From NCBI GenBank assembly GCA_020746105.1, contig CM036618.1:119957161-120021160 (forward strand): 64,000 bases of DNA, written 5' to 3'. Each line of letters begins with the position of its first letter. Positions within the stretch are counted from its first letter, which is position 1. The translations under genes and the position numbers were made by a program. Positions 22,701 through 37,700 of this stretch are shown piece by piece. Source of the stretch: Trogon surrucura (Eukaryota; Chordata; Aves; Trogoniformes; Trogonidae). Below the pieces are notes generated by a model. The model was not told the DNA's origin. It made no database searches and saw nothing but the letters and a program-made list of their open reading frames with translations.

Positions 22701-25700
22701 CGGGAAGGTTGGTTGGTGGGGTTTTTTTTTTTTGAACAAAAAGAAGGATCTCTTTCAGAAGCAGGAGCTATCTAATGCCTTCCAGTCTTAGAATATGTTG
22801 TATATTTTATATATCTGCACATTTCTTGTAATGTAATTAAGTGGCTGCTGACTACTGGGTATCTCATTGAAATGTGTCATTTGCAAATTTTGAGAGACTG
22901 AAGAAGCTGCAGCAGAGTGAGATTGTGCCAATGGCAGATAAGTACCAAGCATTTCAAGCATTTAACAATGCTGGGTTTTTAATGTCTGCATGAGTGTCAT
23001 TTCCCCAGCATCCCCTTTCTTACGCTGCTCGATTATTAAGAATTATCTTTTTATTTTTGGCATCTTAATTAAGACCATATTTGGCTTTCAGTTGCAGTAG
23101 GTCTCTGCGTTGACTTTACTTTCTGTTTGTCATTAGTCAGGAACAGGAGCAAAAGGGCTCTTTAATAAAATGAGACCTTTCAGATCTTTACTTTTTCCTC
23201 CTTATTTCTAGAGTGCTGGTTTCTGCAGAAAACCTTCCCGTCCCAAGCCCTGCCTTGCAGTGAGGGGCAGCTCACTCTCCCTTCTCTACTAGTTCAGCAA
23301 GCTGGAGTGATGCACTCTTGTGCTGGCCCTTCTTAACCCTTTCTTATCTCTTCTCTCTCTCAAAGGAAAGCAGAGGAACAGTTGTCTATTTGTCTTTCCC
23401 TACCCAAAGCCAAAGTTTATGAAGTCCCTCCTTCACTTGGAAGTCCTTAATTCTCACTTATATCCAGGTATTTAAGCCAGGTTTTGTGGGGCTTTCACTG
23501 TAGGCTCTGCTTATGAAGTTCCCTGTCAATCTTCTTGAAACGTCTGTCTGTACACAGAAAAATCTCTACGTGGTGTTAAGGGAAGCACCTACTGGTGAGG
23601 CATTTTTATTACTAATAGTGATTCTTGACTTAAAATATTAGTAAATCTATGGATTTAAGTCCATGGTCAAGAGAGTCCTCCTGGTCAAGAGAGGTCCTCC
23701 TGCCCCTCTGCTCTGCCCTGGTGAGGCCGCATCTGGAATATTGTGTCCAGTTCTGGGCCCCTCAGCTCAAGAGAGACAGGGAGCTGCTGGAGAGAGTCCA
23801 GCGTAGAGCCACAAAGATGGTGAAGGGAGTAGAACATCTCCCTGATGAGGAAAGGCTGAAGGAGCTGGGGCTCTTTAGCTTGGAGAAGAGGAGGCTGAGG
23901 GGTGACCTCATTAGTGTTTATAAATATGTCAAGGGGGAGTGTCAGGAGGACGGAGCCAGGCTCTTTTTAGCAACGTCCATTGACAGGACAAGGGGGAATG
24001 GGTGGAAGCTGGAACATAGGAGGTTCCATAAAAATATGAGGAAAAGCTTCCTCTCAGTGAGGGTGACGGAGCCCTGGCACAGGCTGCCCAGGGAGGTTGT
24101 GGAGTCTCCTTCTCTGGAGACATTCAAAACCCACCTGGATGCGTTCCTGTGCGATCTGGTGTAGGTGATCTCTGGCAGGGGGGTTGGACTAGATGATCTT
24201 TGAGGTCCCTTCCAACCCCTGACATTCTGTGATTCTGTGAGACCTGCCAAAGAGAAGCTGGAAGATATTCTTGCATTTCTAGAATCATTCATGGAGATAA
24301 GGACTTGTGTGTATAGGCAAGATTTCTGCAGGATTTTAGGTTGTAATCGAGCCAGCTTCTCCTGCTCGTCTGGTTTTTGTCATCTGACACGGCCGAACGG
24401 TTGTGTAATACGTGTCTGAAACAGCAGGAACATCTACGCAACCTCAAACCTTGAAGCCAAAGTTGCCAGGTGATCTGCCTCTACCCCCAGCTGCTGCTCC
24501 CGCGAGGGAAATCCCTGTGCGCAGTACGTGCACTAACACATCAACATCGTGAACCTTGGAGGTTGGGATTAGAGGCTGTTGCTTGGGTGACAGGGTTTTT
24601 CAGGTACATTAAGCATTGGACAGTAAAGATGGTATTTTATAACCATTAGGAAAAAATGTCTGATTTCTGTTTTTATTTTTAGTATAGTGTGCTAGAGGAA
24701 AGGCTCTCATCAGTAGTGTCAGTAGGAGTTGTATATTTATTTCTGAAGGTAATACCCTCTGCTTATCAAAAAGCTTTGTATGACAGTATCATTCTGTTTG
24801 GGTGAACTCAAGGCTCTTGTCAACCGGAGGAGTTAACAGGCTGCTCTTGGCTTTGCGTACCTGCAAGAATTGCATGAAACTCAAAGAGCACTAAATATTT
24901 CTCAAGCTTTTCAGAAATACTCTGTGAATATTTTTGAAACTACATTGCATTCAAAACATTTGTTGCAAGCTTATTTAAAAAAATAATTTTAAATATTTCA
25001 GATTTTTCAAAATTTACAAGTAATCTGTCCGTTTTGTACTGGAAGTATTTTGCATCTGAGAGAAGAGAGACAAGAAATGTTTTGTACCTCGGTGAAACCA
25101 GCTCCTGTTTCATCCATCTGTACTATCTGCAACCACCTGACATATTATGTGTAGGTTTGCTATTAGAATAGAACAGAGACTGGTTTGTAACCCTTTTGTA
25201 TTTTTTTTAGACACTTTTCCAGTACTACTTGTTTTTTTAAATGCTTATTTTTTAGAGTAATGCTTACTTTTTAGAGTAATGCTTATTTTTTGGGAGTAAT
25301 TCAGCTCTGTGATGATGAATGAAGGGACATGAACATAACCACCACTGGCTGATCTTGCTGTCCTTTCCTTTTGCCTTCATACTCTTCTTTTTGGTGACTG
25401 CCAGGGAAGGATCTCTCTCTTTTTTTGTTGTTTCTAAAGCAGTCCATACATCTGATGCTCTCCATAAGTAACAAGTGGAAGAAATCTTCAATACAAAGTG
25501 CTGGCACAAGTAATGGTGATTAATCACAGAATTGTTGAGGCTGGAAAAGACCTCTGAGATGATCAAGTCCAGCCTATGAATTTGAGGTGAAGCCATTTCA
25601 GGAGAGTGTTCTTGGATTCTGGAAGAGATTCTCCCCAAGATCACTGACAAGAGAAACACAATTTTTGACTAACTTTCAAGACGCGGTTGGTGGGGCTTTG

Positions 25701-28700
25701 GGGATTTTCATTCTTCTCCCTCGATCGTCTCAAGGACAATGAAGCAATTTCTGTGTATTTATGCAATTCTTATATTATTTTTAAAAGCCTTATCATCAGA
25801 GATGCAGAGTTCTCCCTCCTCGGGAAGAATACAAATAGAGAAATTAAGCCAGGAGCAGAGCGGGAAGGCAGCGGACTCGCGCGGAGCGCTTCGGGCAGTG
25901 TTTCGGCCGGGATCTTGGCTGTCCGGCCCCTCCGATTGTGGTTCGTAACTGTGCAGCTGCAGCATTTCATTAAATACAAAATTTATGTTAATCTCCTGGG
26001 ATTACTTTGAAAGGGAAAAGGATGAGGAAGCAATAACTTTGAGGCACTTGGCGTGCAGGGCTGGCGAGCCCGTTGCCGTGTGACTCGTGAGCTCCTGGAG
26101 CTTAGGAGCTGCTTTGGCAGGAGAAATCAGAAGCTTGTTGCGTCAGAGCTGGCTGGCCTGAAGCTCTGCTGGTTTTACCGTTGGATTTTCTCATTTACTG
26201 GCATCAGTAACTGTGTATTTAATTCATATATGGGATCTAGGTAGTATGCTCACACTGAATGCGTAATTTCTGGACATTTGAATTCTTCTAGTGTTCAATT
26301 GTAAGTAGCGTAAAACCCTATAGCTTTTCTAAGGTAATGTTTGAAATGAGTTTGTTCTGCGATGCTTACGCCAAAGCCTCGATTACGCAGTTACTAGAGT
26401 CCCAATCCGTTCACAAGCTCAATGATTGTTGAGATTTATGTTTAGAAACTCTTGTGACCAAGAAGCAATTTAAAAATCGCAAATTGCGTGTACTAGAGAG
26501 CCCAGGGTGTAGCATATAGTGATGATCATCATGGTAGGATCTTGCTGCAAATGCTGTGTCGTTATATAAAGAGTTTAGGTTTGTCTGCACGTGGATTTCA
26601 ACCTCTAGAAACTCCAAGACCCTTGGTGAGTGTAGTCTGTGGTAATACTTTAAGTATTATTTCTGTATTTGAAAATTTGATCTGGTGAGTAAACAAATTT
26701 GTTGATGTGTTCTGCCTGGAGTAGAGTGATACTTCTGGATATTAACTAGCAAATTCGGATAGATTTTTTTTTTTTAATAATAACATGTACTGTAGTTTTT
26801 GGTTTTTACAATGGAAAGACATAATACAGTAAAAAATGTAATATGATGACCTTAGGACAAACGCTAAGCATGCATGAAGGGTCAAAAAGCTTCATTTGTT
26901 TGTTCTTCTGGAAACTATATTTGGGCATAGATTAAAATGCAAATTGTTTGCAACATTGATTTGCTTGTAAGTAGTGAAAGCCGTGACATATATTAAAATA
27001 ATACATCTGGCACAATTCTAAGTGTGTAGAAAAACATTTAGAAGATAGTTTTGGCAATATAAATCCTAAACTGATGGCAGACCTTAATTTTTACTTTCTA
27101 GCCTGGAACTTTTTTAGCCCTAGCAACGTATATTTTCCTAAATACTGGCAGAAAAATAAAGTAGTAATTTTTAGAATACATATCTGTGGGGAAACCTTAT
27201 AATACTATTATGCAAGCATGTGATTAGAGCCTTCACCTTTATTCAGTGTAAATGACGGTAATTAGGGTATAGATAATTTTAACATGCGTATTCTTGTCGC
27301 CTATAATAGCCAGGATATATGTACGAGGGAAGCATATTTTGTCACACACGTGTTTCCAGCTCCCATTCCCAATTACATTGAGAGCGTTCTGAAATCCTAC
27401 ACGTTTATATACGTAGCATTTCCGTATCGGCTGCAGTTTGCCACTAGTTACCGAAGCTTCATCTGGCTTTTCTTTCTGCAGCACCAGAGTTCTGACTGCT
27501 TTAAAAGAAAAGTTAGCACTTTGCTCAGTACATCAGTCTACGAACGAACAGGAGAATTTGTTCCCATAAGTAAAAAACAACACAGAAAACTGGATCATGT
27601 AGCTCAGTGCAAGTTTGATTTCGGGGGTATTTATTCCACGTGGTCGCTCTGAATTCGTAGTTGCTGACCAGGACTGGAGCATCTGAGACACTGCAAACCC
27701 CCTGGCGTGTTTCCTTCCAGCACAAGACACAATTCCTAATCTATTTCGAGTGGGAAAATTAATTCAATGTGGATTTTTTTTTTTTTGCTTGGTTGGTTTT
27801 TGCTGGATTTTTTGTTTTTTGGTCATAAAACTGAATCTGAATGTGTAAGAGCCTTATGGAAAACCTGGCTTTGAGATTAATTTGTGATTATTGTTGTTTT
27901 GAGTGCTGGATTTTGGCGGCCAAGTTTTCTTGGCTTGTCCAGGCGATTCTGCAGAAATCGAGTTTTTCTCTCCTCCTTTTCCCTTCCTCCCCTCCTGTAT
28001 TTTGATCAATTATGACGCCTGTTTGGTTTTTGGGTTTTGGGGTTTTTTTTTGATCTGTCCTGAGCAGCTAATGAAGCCTGAAACTTTCCAAACTCTGAGA
28101 AAATGCCATTATATATGAAATTCAGCGCGAGACAAGATTAACCTGCAGGTGGACGTCAAGTGCCAGGTTTCCTTGGTTGTGCTGTGCAGAATTCTGATAC
28201 ATCAGTGATATGGGAGAGGAAGTTCAGGAACCCTTTGACAGAATAGTTGCTCTAATTATTTCATAATCTGATTTTCAGGGCTCTGCTCAATTATCTACTG
28301 AATTGGTATAATATCAAAATATTCGTGTTGTTTTACCAGTAAAATAGCTTCCGATGGGTGATAGCTGTCTGCAAGAGAAGGATGCCTCTGAGAAGAACAA
28401 TTCCTCGAGGTTTAGGCGCTCACTGAAATTCATCCGTTTCTTTTCTGCTCCTGGCTGTGGGAATGCCTTAGGCTCCAACGCTGCCTCTCTGTTTCCTTTC
28501 TGCTTGGTGAAAGGCAGAGGGGAAGACTGGAGTTTTTGCCATTTCTTTCTTTTTTTTTTAACGATTGCCTTGCTTTGGAGGCTTGTGCTCCATTAATCGT
28601 TAGCTGTTATTGACAGTCTCGCTGTCTTCGGAGGGTTTTGTGAAGAACAACTCGTTCTCACTTGGTCAGGGATATGCTGCTCGATTAAGTGGATGTTTTA

Positions 28701-31700
28701 AGCAGAATCCTTTGGTTTCAGTCGATTTAGGGTATGATGACCCAGCTCTAACTCTAGTTTTGGGGAAAATACCCCGTTACATTTTTTTTTTTCTTGCACA
28801 TTTAGACGTTATTACTGACCCAAATGCAGAAATGAAGCTGTTGTGATAAATTTATTTACTGCCTAATCTGGAGGATTATACCAAGCTTCCCTTGAGCTTC
28901 ACATGGCAGCTTTTGAGCAGGATATTACAGGGAGTACACGTTGCAAATTCTGCAGTACAGTACAAGTATTTAGCTGTTTATTTTGGCATTGCTACATTAT
29001 GCAAAATGAATGACCTGTTACCTGAAGAGGTTTGAGACACTTGCTGTCCGATGGAGGCCCCATTCAGGTAAGACTGATGTAGTCTGCAAGAAAGAAAAGC
29101 TCCTGAAAAAACAGTTTTCCCTCCCCCTTTGCATTTGACAACGGTTGTTACACGTTTTAATATGTATTTATTGCCTAGAGTTTATCTGGCTGCTCTTGGA
29201 GACTCAGAAATGATCCGTATTTTATGCTGAGGTGTTGACCTTGTCATTCACACTTTTGGGGAGCACAAAGGTTAAACGGCAGCGCTGTTCCTCCTCTCAG
29301 TAGGACCCGTTTACATTCACTATAGAGACATCAGTGCCTTCACGTGGCGTTTTGGGGCATCCGAGGTGAATCTCCTGCCCTGAACTTGCCCACCGGAGGA
29401 TCCTGCAGAGCTGACAGGGAGCAGCAACAGCATCATCAGCGCAGTTCGAACAAGGGAAGACGAGCCAGAAGCTGATGGTGGCTGCAAGGAGGTTGTAGGG
29501 GGGGCCTCGGTGGCCAGGGCACAGTCCAGCCGTACCTGAGCAGGGCCGGGATGGTGACAGGAACCGCTCCGGTTGACAGGGATCAGGGTGAGGTGACCAG
29601 TCAGGTTCAGTGTCCATCCAAGAGAGGCCAATTGCTGGTGAAATGGTGAGGGCCACTAATCGTAACTGCAGTGTTCTATTGTAAATACCCCATTTTTAAT
29701 ATGTTAGGTTACTTAAATGATGAACTTGCTTTTAAAACACCTGAAACAAAAGCCACAACCTCCCACCAAAACCACTTAAATGATGAACTTGCTTTTAAAA
29801 CACCCAAAACAAAAGCCACAACCTCCCACCAAAACCACCCTTATGGGTTAGCATCATTAGAGTCTACAAGAGATACTTTTTGTCTAAGGGTCTTTTGTAA
29901 ATATTAGTTTATCATGTTCCTGCTGATGAGCTTTCAGACTGGATATGGTGGATATAATACCGTGTTTCTGAATAAAAAAAGTGGGTTGATGTCAGAAGAG
30001 AGGAAGAAAATGGATTTCTCAGACGTGTGCAGCTGATAATATAGTTTCCAAGTGAGTTTCTGCAAGCCTTCAGTTTTGTATTCACAATAAGATCTTCCTG
30101 TAAGGCTCTCAGGATATTTTCTTCACTGCTGTAATGTAAATACATGAAAAAAAAAAAAAATCTGGAAAGGTCTCTTACCATCTGTCTCTGCAACACAGAG
30201 CGTACAGAAGGCTCCATCTTACATGAGGGAATTGTCTATCCTGCTACAGAGCCCAGAGCAAGAAAGCTCAAGCAGTAAAATTTATTAGATGTCCCTGCAT
30301 GACAAAAATCAATAAAATACAATCTCTTGTGGTTTTATATGAAAATAAACATGGAAAAGCAGTGACTCTCAGGAAGAGTATTGAGCTGCAGGTATAGAAT
30401 TGAAAATGTCAAGAGGAGAAGACTGAAAGTGGAAGATGTTGTCCAGTTTACTGGAGGGTGTTTTTCAGAACCGAAACCAGGAGTAATTAATAGCGTGGAG
30501 GGCAAGCTGTCTGGTCACAGCTGAAAAACGAGATTTGTTGGGGGCATGTTGGGGAAGTTAGTGCTGGTGAGATGAAAAAGCACGGTTTTCATGGGTGCCA
30601 AACTTCTGGAACCAGTGTAAAAACATTCAGTTAATTAGTGGGTTACTATAAATGGTTATGATGATAAAAAGAACCAAAGCTACAGTTCTTCTTGGCCAGT
30701 TTATTCCATATCAAAACTATTATTTTCTATCACGCTTACTTGTAGGTGCTCCTGGGTAGTGGTGATACTTGAACGACTCGTGTCGTGCAGTGCTGTTGGC
30801 AGTGTGGGCACGCTAAGGCTGTTCAAGAGTACGTGCTATATTTTGGATTTCTCTCAGACTGCATCTGAACACTGCACGTTTATGTCTTCTATTGCAAAAA
30901 AAAAATGCAGCAGAGCTTTAGCCGTATTTAACAATCCTTAAATTACTCACTGTACTTTTAATTCTAACTCGTTTTATTTTTGAAATTAGGGAATAAACAA
31001 GAATACCTTTGCTTTTAAGTTCAATTTTTGAATAGTACCGATATTGTTACAGTACTTGCAAGTTACTATATTGCAGGGTTTTATTTACATGTGTAGAATA
31101 GCATAATTTCCATTCTGATTGTACCTGAAGGCTCTTATATGCTATAACTCATTGTAAGGATGCTGTAAAAAATATGAATTCTTGTGTCCTTTAGCTTTCC
31201 CCTGCTTTCCTGGGTTACTGAAACTTGTGTGGGTGGAGCAGCATCACTCATACACGGGCTCGGTCACGTAGTTAGTGCTTGTTGAGCACAGAAATGTTTT
31301 AGCCTTCTAGAAACCCTCTGATAGACAGTGACTGGGAAATTACTGGCATGTAACCCAAACCCAAACACTTGCAACGGTTAAACGTGTCCCTGTTTTTATC
31401 CTTGCCCTGAATGATGGTGTTGACTTGGATACCGTGGCATTTTAATCAAACGTGTCTTGGGGTTTTCTATGCATATGTGATGTATACATGGGTGTTGCTT
31501 TCTCAGCATTTATCTTCAAGTGTTTGATCAAGAAATTTTATTATACTTGGAAGCAAGTCGCTGTTCTCACCCACCTTCGTGACTCGACGATCTCAAGAGC
31601 AGTACTAGATAGGATATTGCTCATGAAACTGGTAGTAACGGTGATCTTTCTGGTCCCCCGCAGTTGCTTTTTCTGTCCTGCAGATTCAAAATCCTTTGCC

Positions 31701-34700
31701 AAGAAAGCTCCTGCAAATCTTTTTAAGTTTGCTACGTTTAATGAGTTATCTGTCACTTTAAGCTTTACCTAGTGTGACAACAGTGATAATGGGAGGAAAA
31801 TCCCAAATTTGCGGGAGGCTTACAGCTGCTTTTTAATCCTGTGATAAAGCAGCTAGTTCTGTAATATCTGTAAGACTAGACATAAGTAAAAATTTATCTT
31901 TAACCTCTGTGACTATCAATCACCCCTCCTGTTGGAGCGGGGGGACTAAGTAGTTCCCTTTTAAGCTTCCCATTCGCCTGCTTGCACCATGTTTTCTGTG
32001 GTTTTATCGTTTTAAATGACGCAGAAGGCTAACTAACTTCTTATGATCAGTCCATTTTCTTTTTTTTTTGTGAGAGTTCCCACTTTATATCTCTAACAAA
32101 TCACGCTTAGAGACATACTGCGTGTTTGTTTGCAGGTGTAGTTCTCTGTGACAGCTGTTCTTTAAGACCCTGAGATCTGCCGTTAATTTTGAGTAGTCGC
32201 AGAGGCATCCATCTAGTCAGCAGTAGAAATTATTGCTGCTCTTTGATGAGTTTTCATTATTAGCATTTCTCAAAGGCAAAAGTGACTGAAATTTATGGCT
32301 TCGGTTGCCACACGAGACGGGGATGCTTCGTAAATGCTGCCAGATGTCACCGAGATGAGCTCGTACGCGCAAAGCGAGTCTTTTGGGGAAGAGCTGTTAA
32401 AACTGCTCTGGCCAATTCTCCTCTCTCAACCTGTTTCTGGTGCTTAAGTCAAATGGTCTTGGGACTTCTCGGCGCGACCTGATGGCCAATGGGTCATCGG
32501 CAGGAACGTGGTGTGGAGAGGGGCAAGGCTGTACCCAGCTGCAGGGAGGACTTACTTGTACTATTGCAGGGACACTCCCTTAACCTTGCTGGAAATCCCA
32601 GTGGGCAGGTAATGAATCAAATCCCAAATAATTTTCGAAAGGAACATAAACCCCGCAGAGAGCACTAGAAAAATTCTTTTTACCTTCTTCTTGAGAAGTG
32701 GGATTTGAGCCATGCATTGCTGAAGATTGATTACTGTGGTGAGCTTTGAAGACGTGCCCTTGCAAACCCAGAAGTTGTTGCCATTCCTTGAAAGGAGGAA
32801 CCAAGCACCATGACCTGAGACTACATGGAAAAAAATGTTTTGTTTGTGAAATTGTGAGCTAAAAGTGTAGAGAGTTTGTGTTAAACTTGTCTGTAGACTC
32901 TAGGTGAGCACGTACCCTTGTCTTAGACCATGGTCTGCCACACGGTGCTGAGTTTTTTTCCCCCAGTGACTTCTGTCTTGAAGCAAGAAATAAATGAACA
33001 AGGGAGAAAAATCAAGGTTGCGAGGACATGATACGTTGCGATTTTGTCATGCTTATTTTCCAGATACATCTACGAATCATATTTAATAATTTTGAAATTT
33101 GACTGGTTTCCATGTGAGCTAGTGATGTCCTTGGGGTTGATGTACGCTGTTTCTGCGCCATCTTATTCTGCCTTTCTGCAGCCTGCATAAAGAACTTAAT
33201 ATTTTCTTTGACATTTGGGCCAATTTTTGTCCCTCTTTCCTTGTTTGATAATCCTGAACTATGCAAGTAGTGGTTTATATTTAGAAAGATACTCTGGCTG
33301 TATTAGTTTCCAGTTTCATAGAAGAAAATAAAATCCCCAAGCCGCATAATTTTATAGAACTGTGAAAGGTTTGTACAACCTTTGATATATCCTATCGCTC
33401 ATTTTTGTAGTTCTGTATTTAAAAACTATTGCGCTTCTTAAAATGAACAAAACAATGAAGTAATTCCTGGAATATTATATTGACTATTGTTTATGGCTCT
33501 ATTCTGGTATGTTATTATTCTGGCTAGCCTAGAGATTACTTTAAGGAAAGAAAAACACCCCTGTAATGCAAGGTAACTTCTTTGGCTGCAATTAACGTGA
33601 TTTTTCTCAATATCAGGAGGCGGACTAAATGGAGTTAAAATAATGTGATAAACAGTGGCCTCCACATCTCACCATAGCTCCAGAAATGCATATTGAGTCT
33701 AGATCAGCCTGCTTGTTTAAAGGAGAAACTTGGATATGAGAACTTTCAAACCTTTTTGATAAATGCAGGTGATTGTTCGATAGGCAGGTGGACACAACTT
33801 GAAGACTGGACTCAGTTAGTGAAACGCAGAAAGGAAATCTTTAGTGTCCGGTCCTGCTTGGTAATTTTGCATCATCAGAGAGAGGTTTCAAGGAGATTTG
33901 CAGGTGAATTTCTTTTTTTCTGTTCGTTGGTGATGGATGAAGTTGAAATGTTCTTTGGAGAAATAGTTCTGTGTGTCTGGGGAAGGTAACTGACCTGTTG
34001 GGAAGATCTTAAAAGTTCCAAGCGAATTACCCAGAACTGGAGACAGCAGAGCCGTGAGAACTTGGGCATCCCGAGAAGATGCTCATGCGTTGGTGAATCC
34101 TGAGGCGATGATCTCTGGGGGTTAGTCACAGCATCCTGGATTTGAGGGGACTTGCAAAAGAGCTGCGTCTCTTTGTGGGAGGAGATGTAAGTGCTTGTGC
34201 TTCTTTGCGTGTCTTGGTGCCAGTGTGGCAGGGGAATGGTGCAGAGGAGGTAACTATTTATATAAATATGAGTGATGCTCCAGAGACATCTGGAGAACTG
34301 TAGCCAGCCTGAGTGCAGCAGGGAAGCTGCAGAGTTGTTTCTCTGGCAGGTTAACCCTAGCAGGGCCTCCAGTACACTCTGGCTTCCGCGGGGTGTGTTC
34401 TGGAGGGGGGATAAAGCAGACCTGGCTGCCCAGCCTGCCTGCACTCGGGGCCAGGCGAAAAGCAACGTGCAAACTGGGAGTTGCTCCTGCCGGCTAGATA
34501 TTCAAAGGCTCAGTCAGTTCTGTGGGCAGTTAAACCTTTGGCACAGAGCAAACAGGATGGAGAGCAGAGAGAAAATGGTGTTGTCAGGTACATGGGGCAG
34601 AGCAGCCTCTTCTTTGAGAAAGGGCTGTGCTGGAAAAGGACTGGAAAGCAAAGAGTACGTTGTATTCAGGAGACAACAAGAAAAAACCCACGACCAAAAC

Positions 34701-37700
34701 CTTCCCAAAAAAAGCAAAACTCCCAGCACAGCACTCTGCAATATGGTCTGTCTTGTGGTTGTCAGAAGGGGGATGGTTGCTGACCGATTTATTTAGGATT
34801 TTTCAGAGTAGCCTCCCTCAAGGACGGCTCACACCGTTGTGCGTGTTGGAGTAAGATCCAGTTGCTGCAGCCTGAGGCAGCAAAGAGAGATGACAACAGA
34901 AAGCTGGAAGGCTGCAGCTCTGCTGGAGGAGCTGAGGGACAGCAGGGCTGAGTCTAAAGTAGCTCCTCAGGTCCCAGATACACTGCAAAGACCCGGGGAG
35001 CAGAGGACCTGGAGCAGAGTCTGCTTCCCTGAAAGCCAGCGACTGTAGGGCTGGTGTCAGGGACCTTCTGTGGGACCTCCTCCGCGGGGACCCTGTGTGT
35101 AGGAGCAATGTGTTACAACCTTTTTCTAGTTCTGTTTCCTGGTCAGTTGAGTTTTCTTCGGTTTAGGAGGTTAATTATCCTCGTTTGTCATTATAATAAA
35201 TGGTGGCTTTTGTTGCTGTTGCAAAGCTGTTCAGTCTTCTCTGTTAGAAGGTTGACATGGGTCCACCTCAGAGCTTTGGCTGATCCGTTGCCCAGATATC
35301 CTGCTCCCGAGAATATCCAATCCATCTCCTCTTCTGGCAGATAGTAGGGAGGGTGGTGTGAGAAGAAGAAATTTGATATGACAAATGGACAGTGGAGCGA
35401 GAAGAAGAATTAGGTAGATCATGAGCATGGGGGAAAAAGCAGAGCAGGAAAATAGAGACGAGTGGGAATCATAGAATCATGAAAGTTGGAAAGGACCTTC
35501 ATGATCATCAAGTCCAACCTACAGCCCTTCACCACCCTAACACTAAACCGTCTCCTCAAGTGCTGTAAAGTGGAGGGGAACATGTTGGAAAAAATGGAAA
35601 AAGAAGAGAAGTGAGAATCTTTGAAATGGAAGAAGACAGTAGGTGACAAACTGAATATCCAGAAAATAATCCCCCAGATATTCCTTCTCTTAAATTATCG
35701 TCTTTAATCTTCTTGTTCTCTGAGGGCATCACTTACCTCTAGCATAAATACTGGGAAAGAACTGCAGGGTTTACCTGATGAAAGGCTGGCTTGTTGGTTT
35801 GGGTTTTTTTTAGAGGAGAAGTTTAGAGTTTTATTCACTCATACATGGAAAACCATAATTTTAACTTTAAATTGTGTGAGTTACATCACCTGAAAATGTG
35901 GCTTAGATGGCTTTATTTTGTTGGTTTCTTTTTTTAGTGCATAGTATACGTTCAAATGATTTCTCTTTGGTCTCTATTTGATTTTTAGGGTTTTTTGCAG
36001 AATTTGTAAAAATTTGTAAATTAGACTTTAATCCGTTCATTAAGTGTTAAACTTTTTTTCCCTTTGCCTGAGACTATTTTATGAAATTGTGTAGAATAGG
36101 TGGTTTGTTTCAGACTAAATATTAGTAAAAATAGAGTATTTCTTTTCCTTGTTGTCAAATCCCTAAGTATTTAAGAATACAGCTTTTGTCCAATTTCTTT
36201 AGAGTCTGGGAGTCTTAGTACGTCTTGAGAAGTTGAGGCTTAAGTTACTTTGTTTAAACTTCAAAAACCAAAAGTAGGACATTTTTTTTCTTTCATTACT
36301 CACTGCAAAATCTAGTCAGGTGCCGCCACACTGGCTGCAAAACCGTGCCACGTTCTTCTCTTTGATTTTTCTCATCTGTGACAGAGATTTCTGGTACAAA
36401 GGATCAAAAGTCAGACATGCCCTTTGAAAAATGAGAAAATTCAGAGTTGTAAAAGTAACATGAGAGTTAAAGATGACTGACTTTTTAATTTAATAGTTTA
36501 CATTTCCTTAATTTTCTTTTTTCCCCTTTTTCCCCCCATTTAAATACATCAAAACATTGAAGTACAAAGAGAATTTGAGATGAAAGATTAAAGATGCCTC
36601 AGCCTCCATCAATGTCTTCCCTGTATTTCTTAAAAAAAAATCTTTTACCATATTGTAGGCACTAAAACATAGATTTTACCCACCAGAAATAATGAGATGT
36701 TTCAGTCCTGCAGATTTTTTGCTTGATGTCGGAAAATGGCACTTTTTTTTTAATGTTTAGGGAGCACAGCACTTCGAACAATTTCACGCTTCACAAGTGA
36801 CAAGCCTACATGACTGTATTATGTGGTATTTTGCTTTCTCCGCTCTATATTGAAATATCATCTGCAAAGTACTGTGCAAGGCTTTTTATTAACGTGTTAC
36901 GTCCCAGTGTGCCGTAAAATACCTGAACTGAATTAAATCCAGCGGGTCCCTAGCAAGCTTCAGCCAATGTCGGGGAAGAGCCTCCTACTGAATGTAGAAG
37001 AAATTAAAGAATCCCCTTTGAATGCTGATGACTTCGTTTTCTAAGGGTCGTGAGGTGAGAACGTCTCCCAGCCTGGACGAGCCTTTGCTGAGATCGGAGC
37101 CTTCCTTTCTACTCTCTTGGCTTCCAAATGGCCAGTATCCAAATTTGCATCTCTTCCTGGGACTCGGGAGCTGAAGGTTGTGTAGTTTCACTTGGAAAGA
37201 GTACACTTCCATGCAGGTCGTGCTAGGTATGTGCTGTTTCCAGGAGTGGGTCAATTTTAAGGTCAAAAAGTTATATATGAGATAAAATAGGTGATTTAAA
37301 AAGAGTCACTTAGTACTCTGGCACCTACGCTTACCTGCGTTGAACAACTGCCCATGACCTTGTTAAAACCAGTCCCCTGGCTGAAATGTGAGAGAAGAAT
37401 CCATTAAGCTGTTTAAAATTCACTAGAATAATATTTGCTAGGTATGAAGCACTTTCCCCTTGAAGACTGGACTTAGTACTGTCTAAACTCGATCATAGTA
37501 ATCTCCCAAATACTATATCATGGTAGATAAATGTTGTTTCTTACAGAGGATATTGCTGAGACGCAGACAGATAACATGCCCCCAAGTAAAACAAGACCCA
37601 GAAATGAAACACAGCCTTTATTTATTATGAAGAAATTAGGGAGTAAATTGCAAATGAGTGTTTGCCTCTCCCTAGGACTGCCTAGCAACGATTGCCAGGT

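Noticed and set aside
23649-24164. A 171-codon gene
   Set aside because: This is also CR1 ORF2 C-terminus; the same protein motifs recur at 17634, 41588 and 54990.
34270-35110. An endogenous retroviral LTR or gag fragment
   Set aside because: No paired LTRs, primer-binding site, polypurine tract or retroviral protein motif could be seen, so it is left unassigned.
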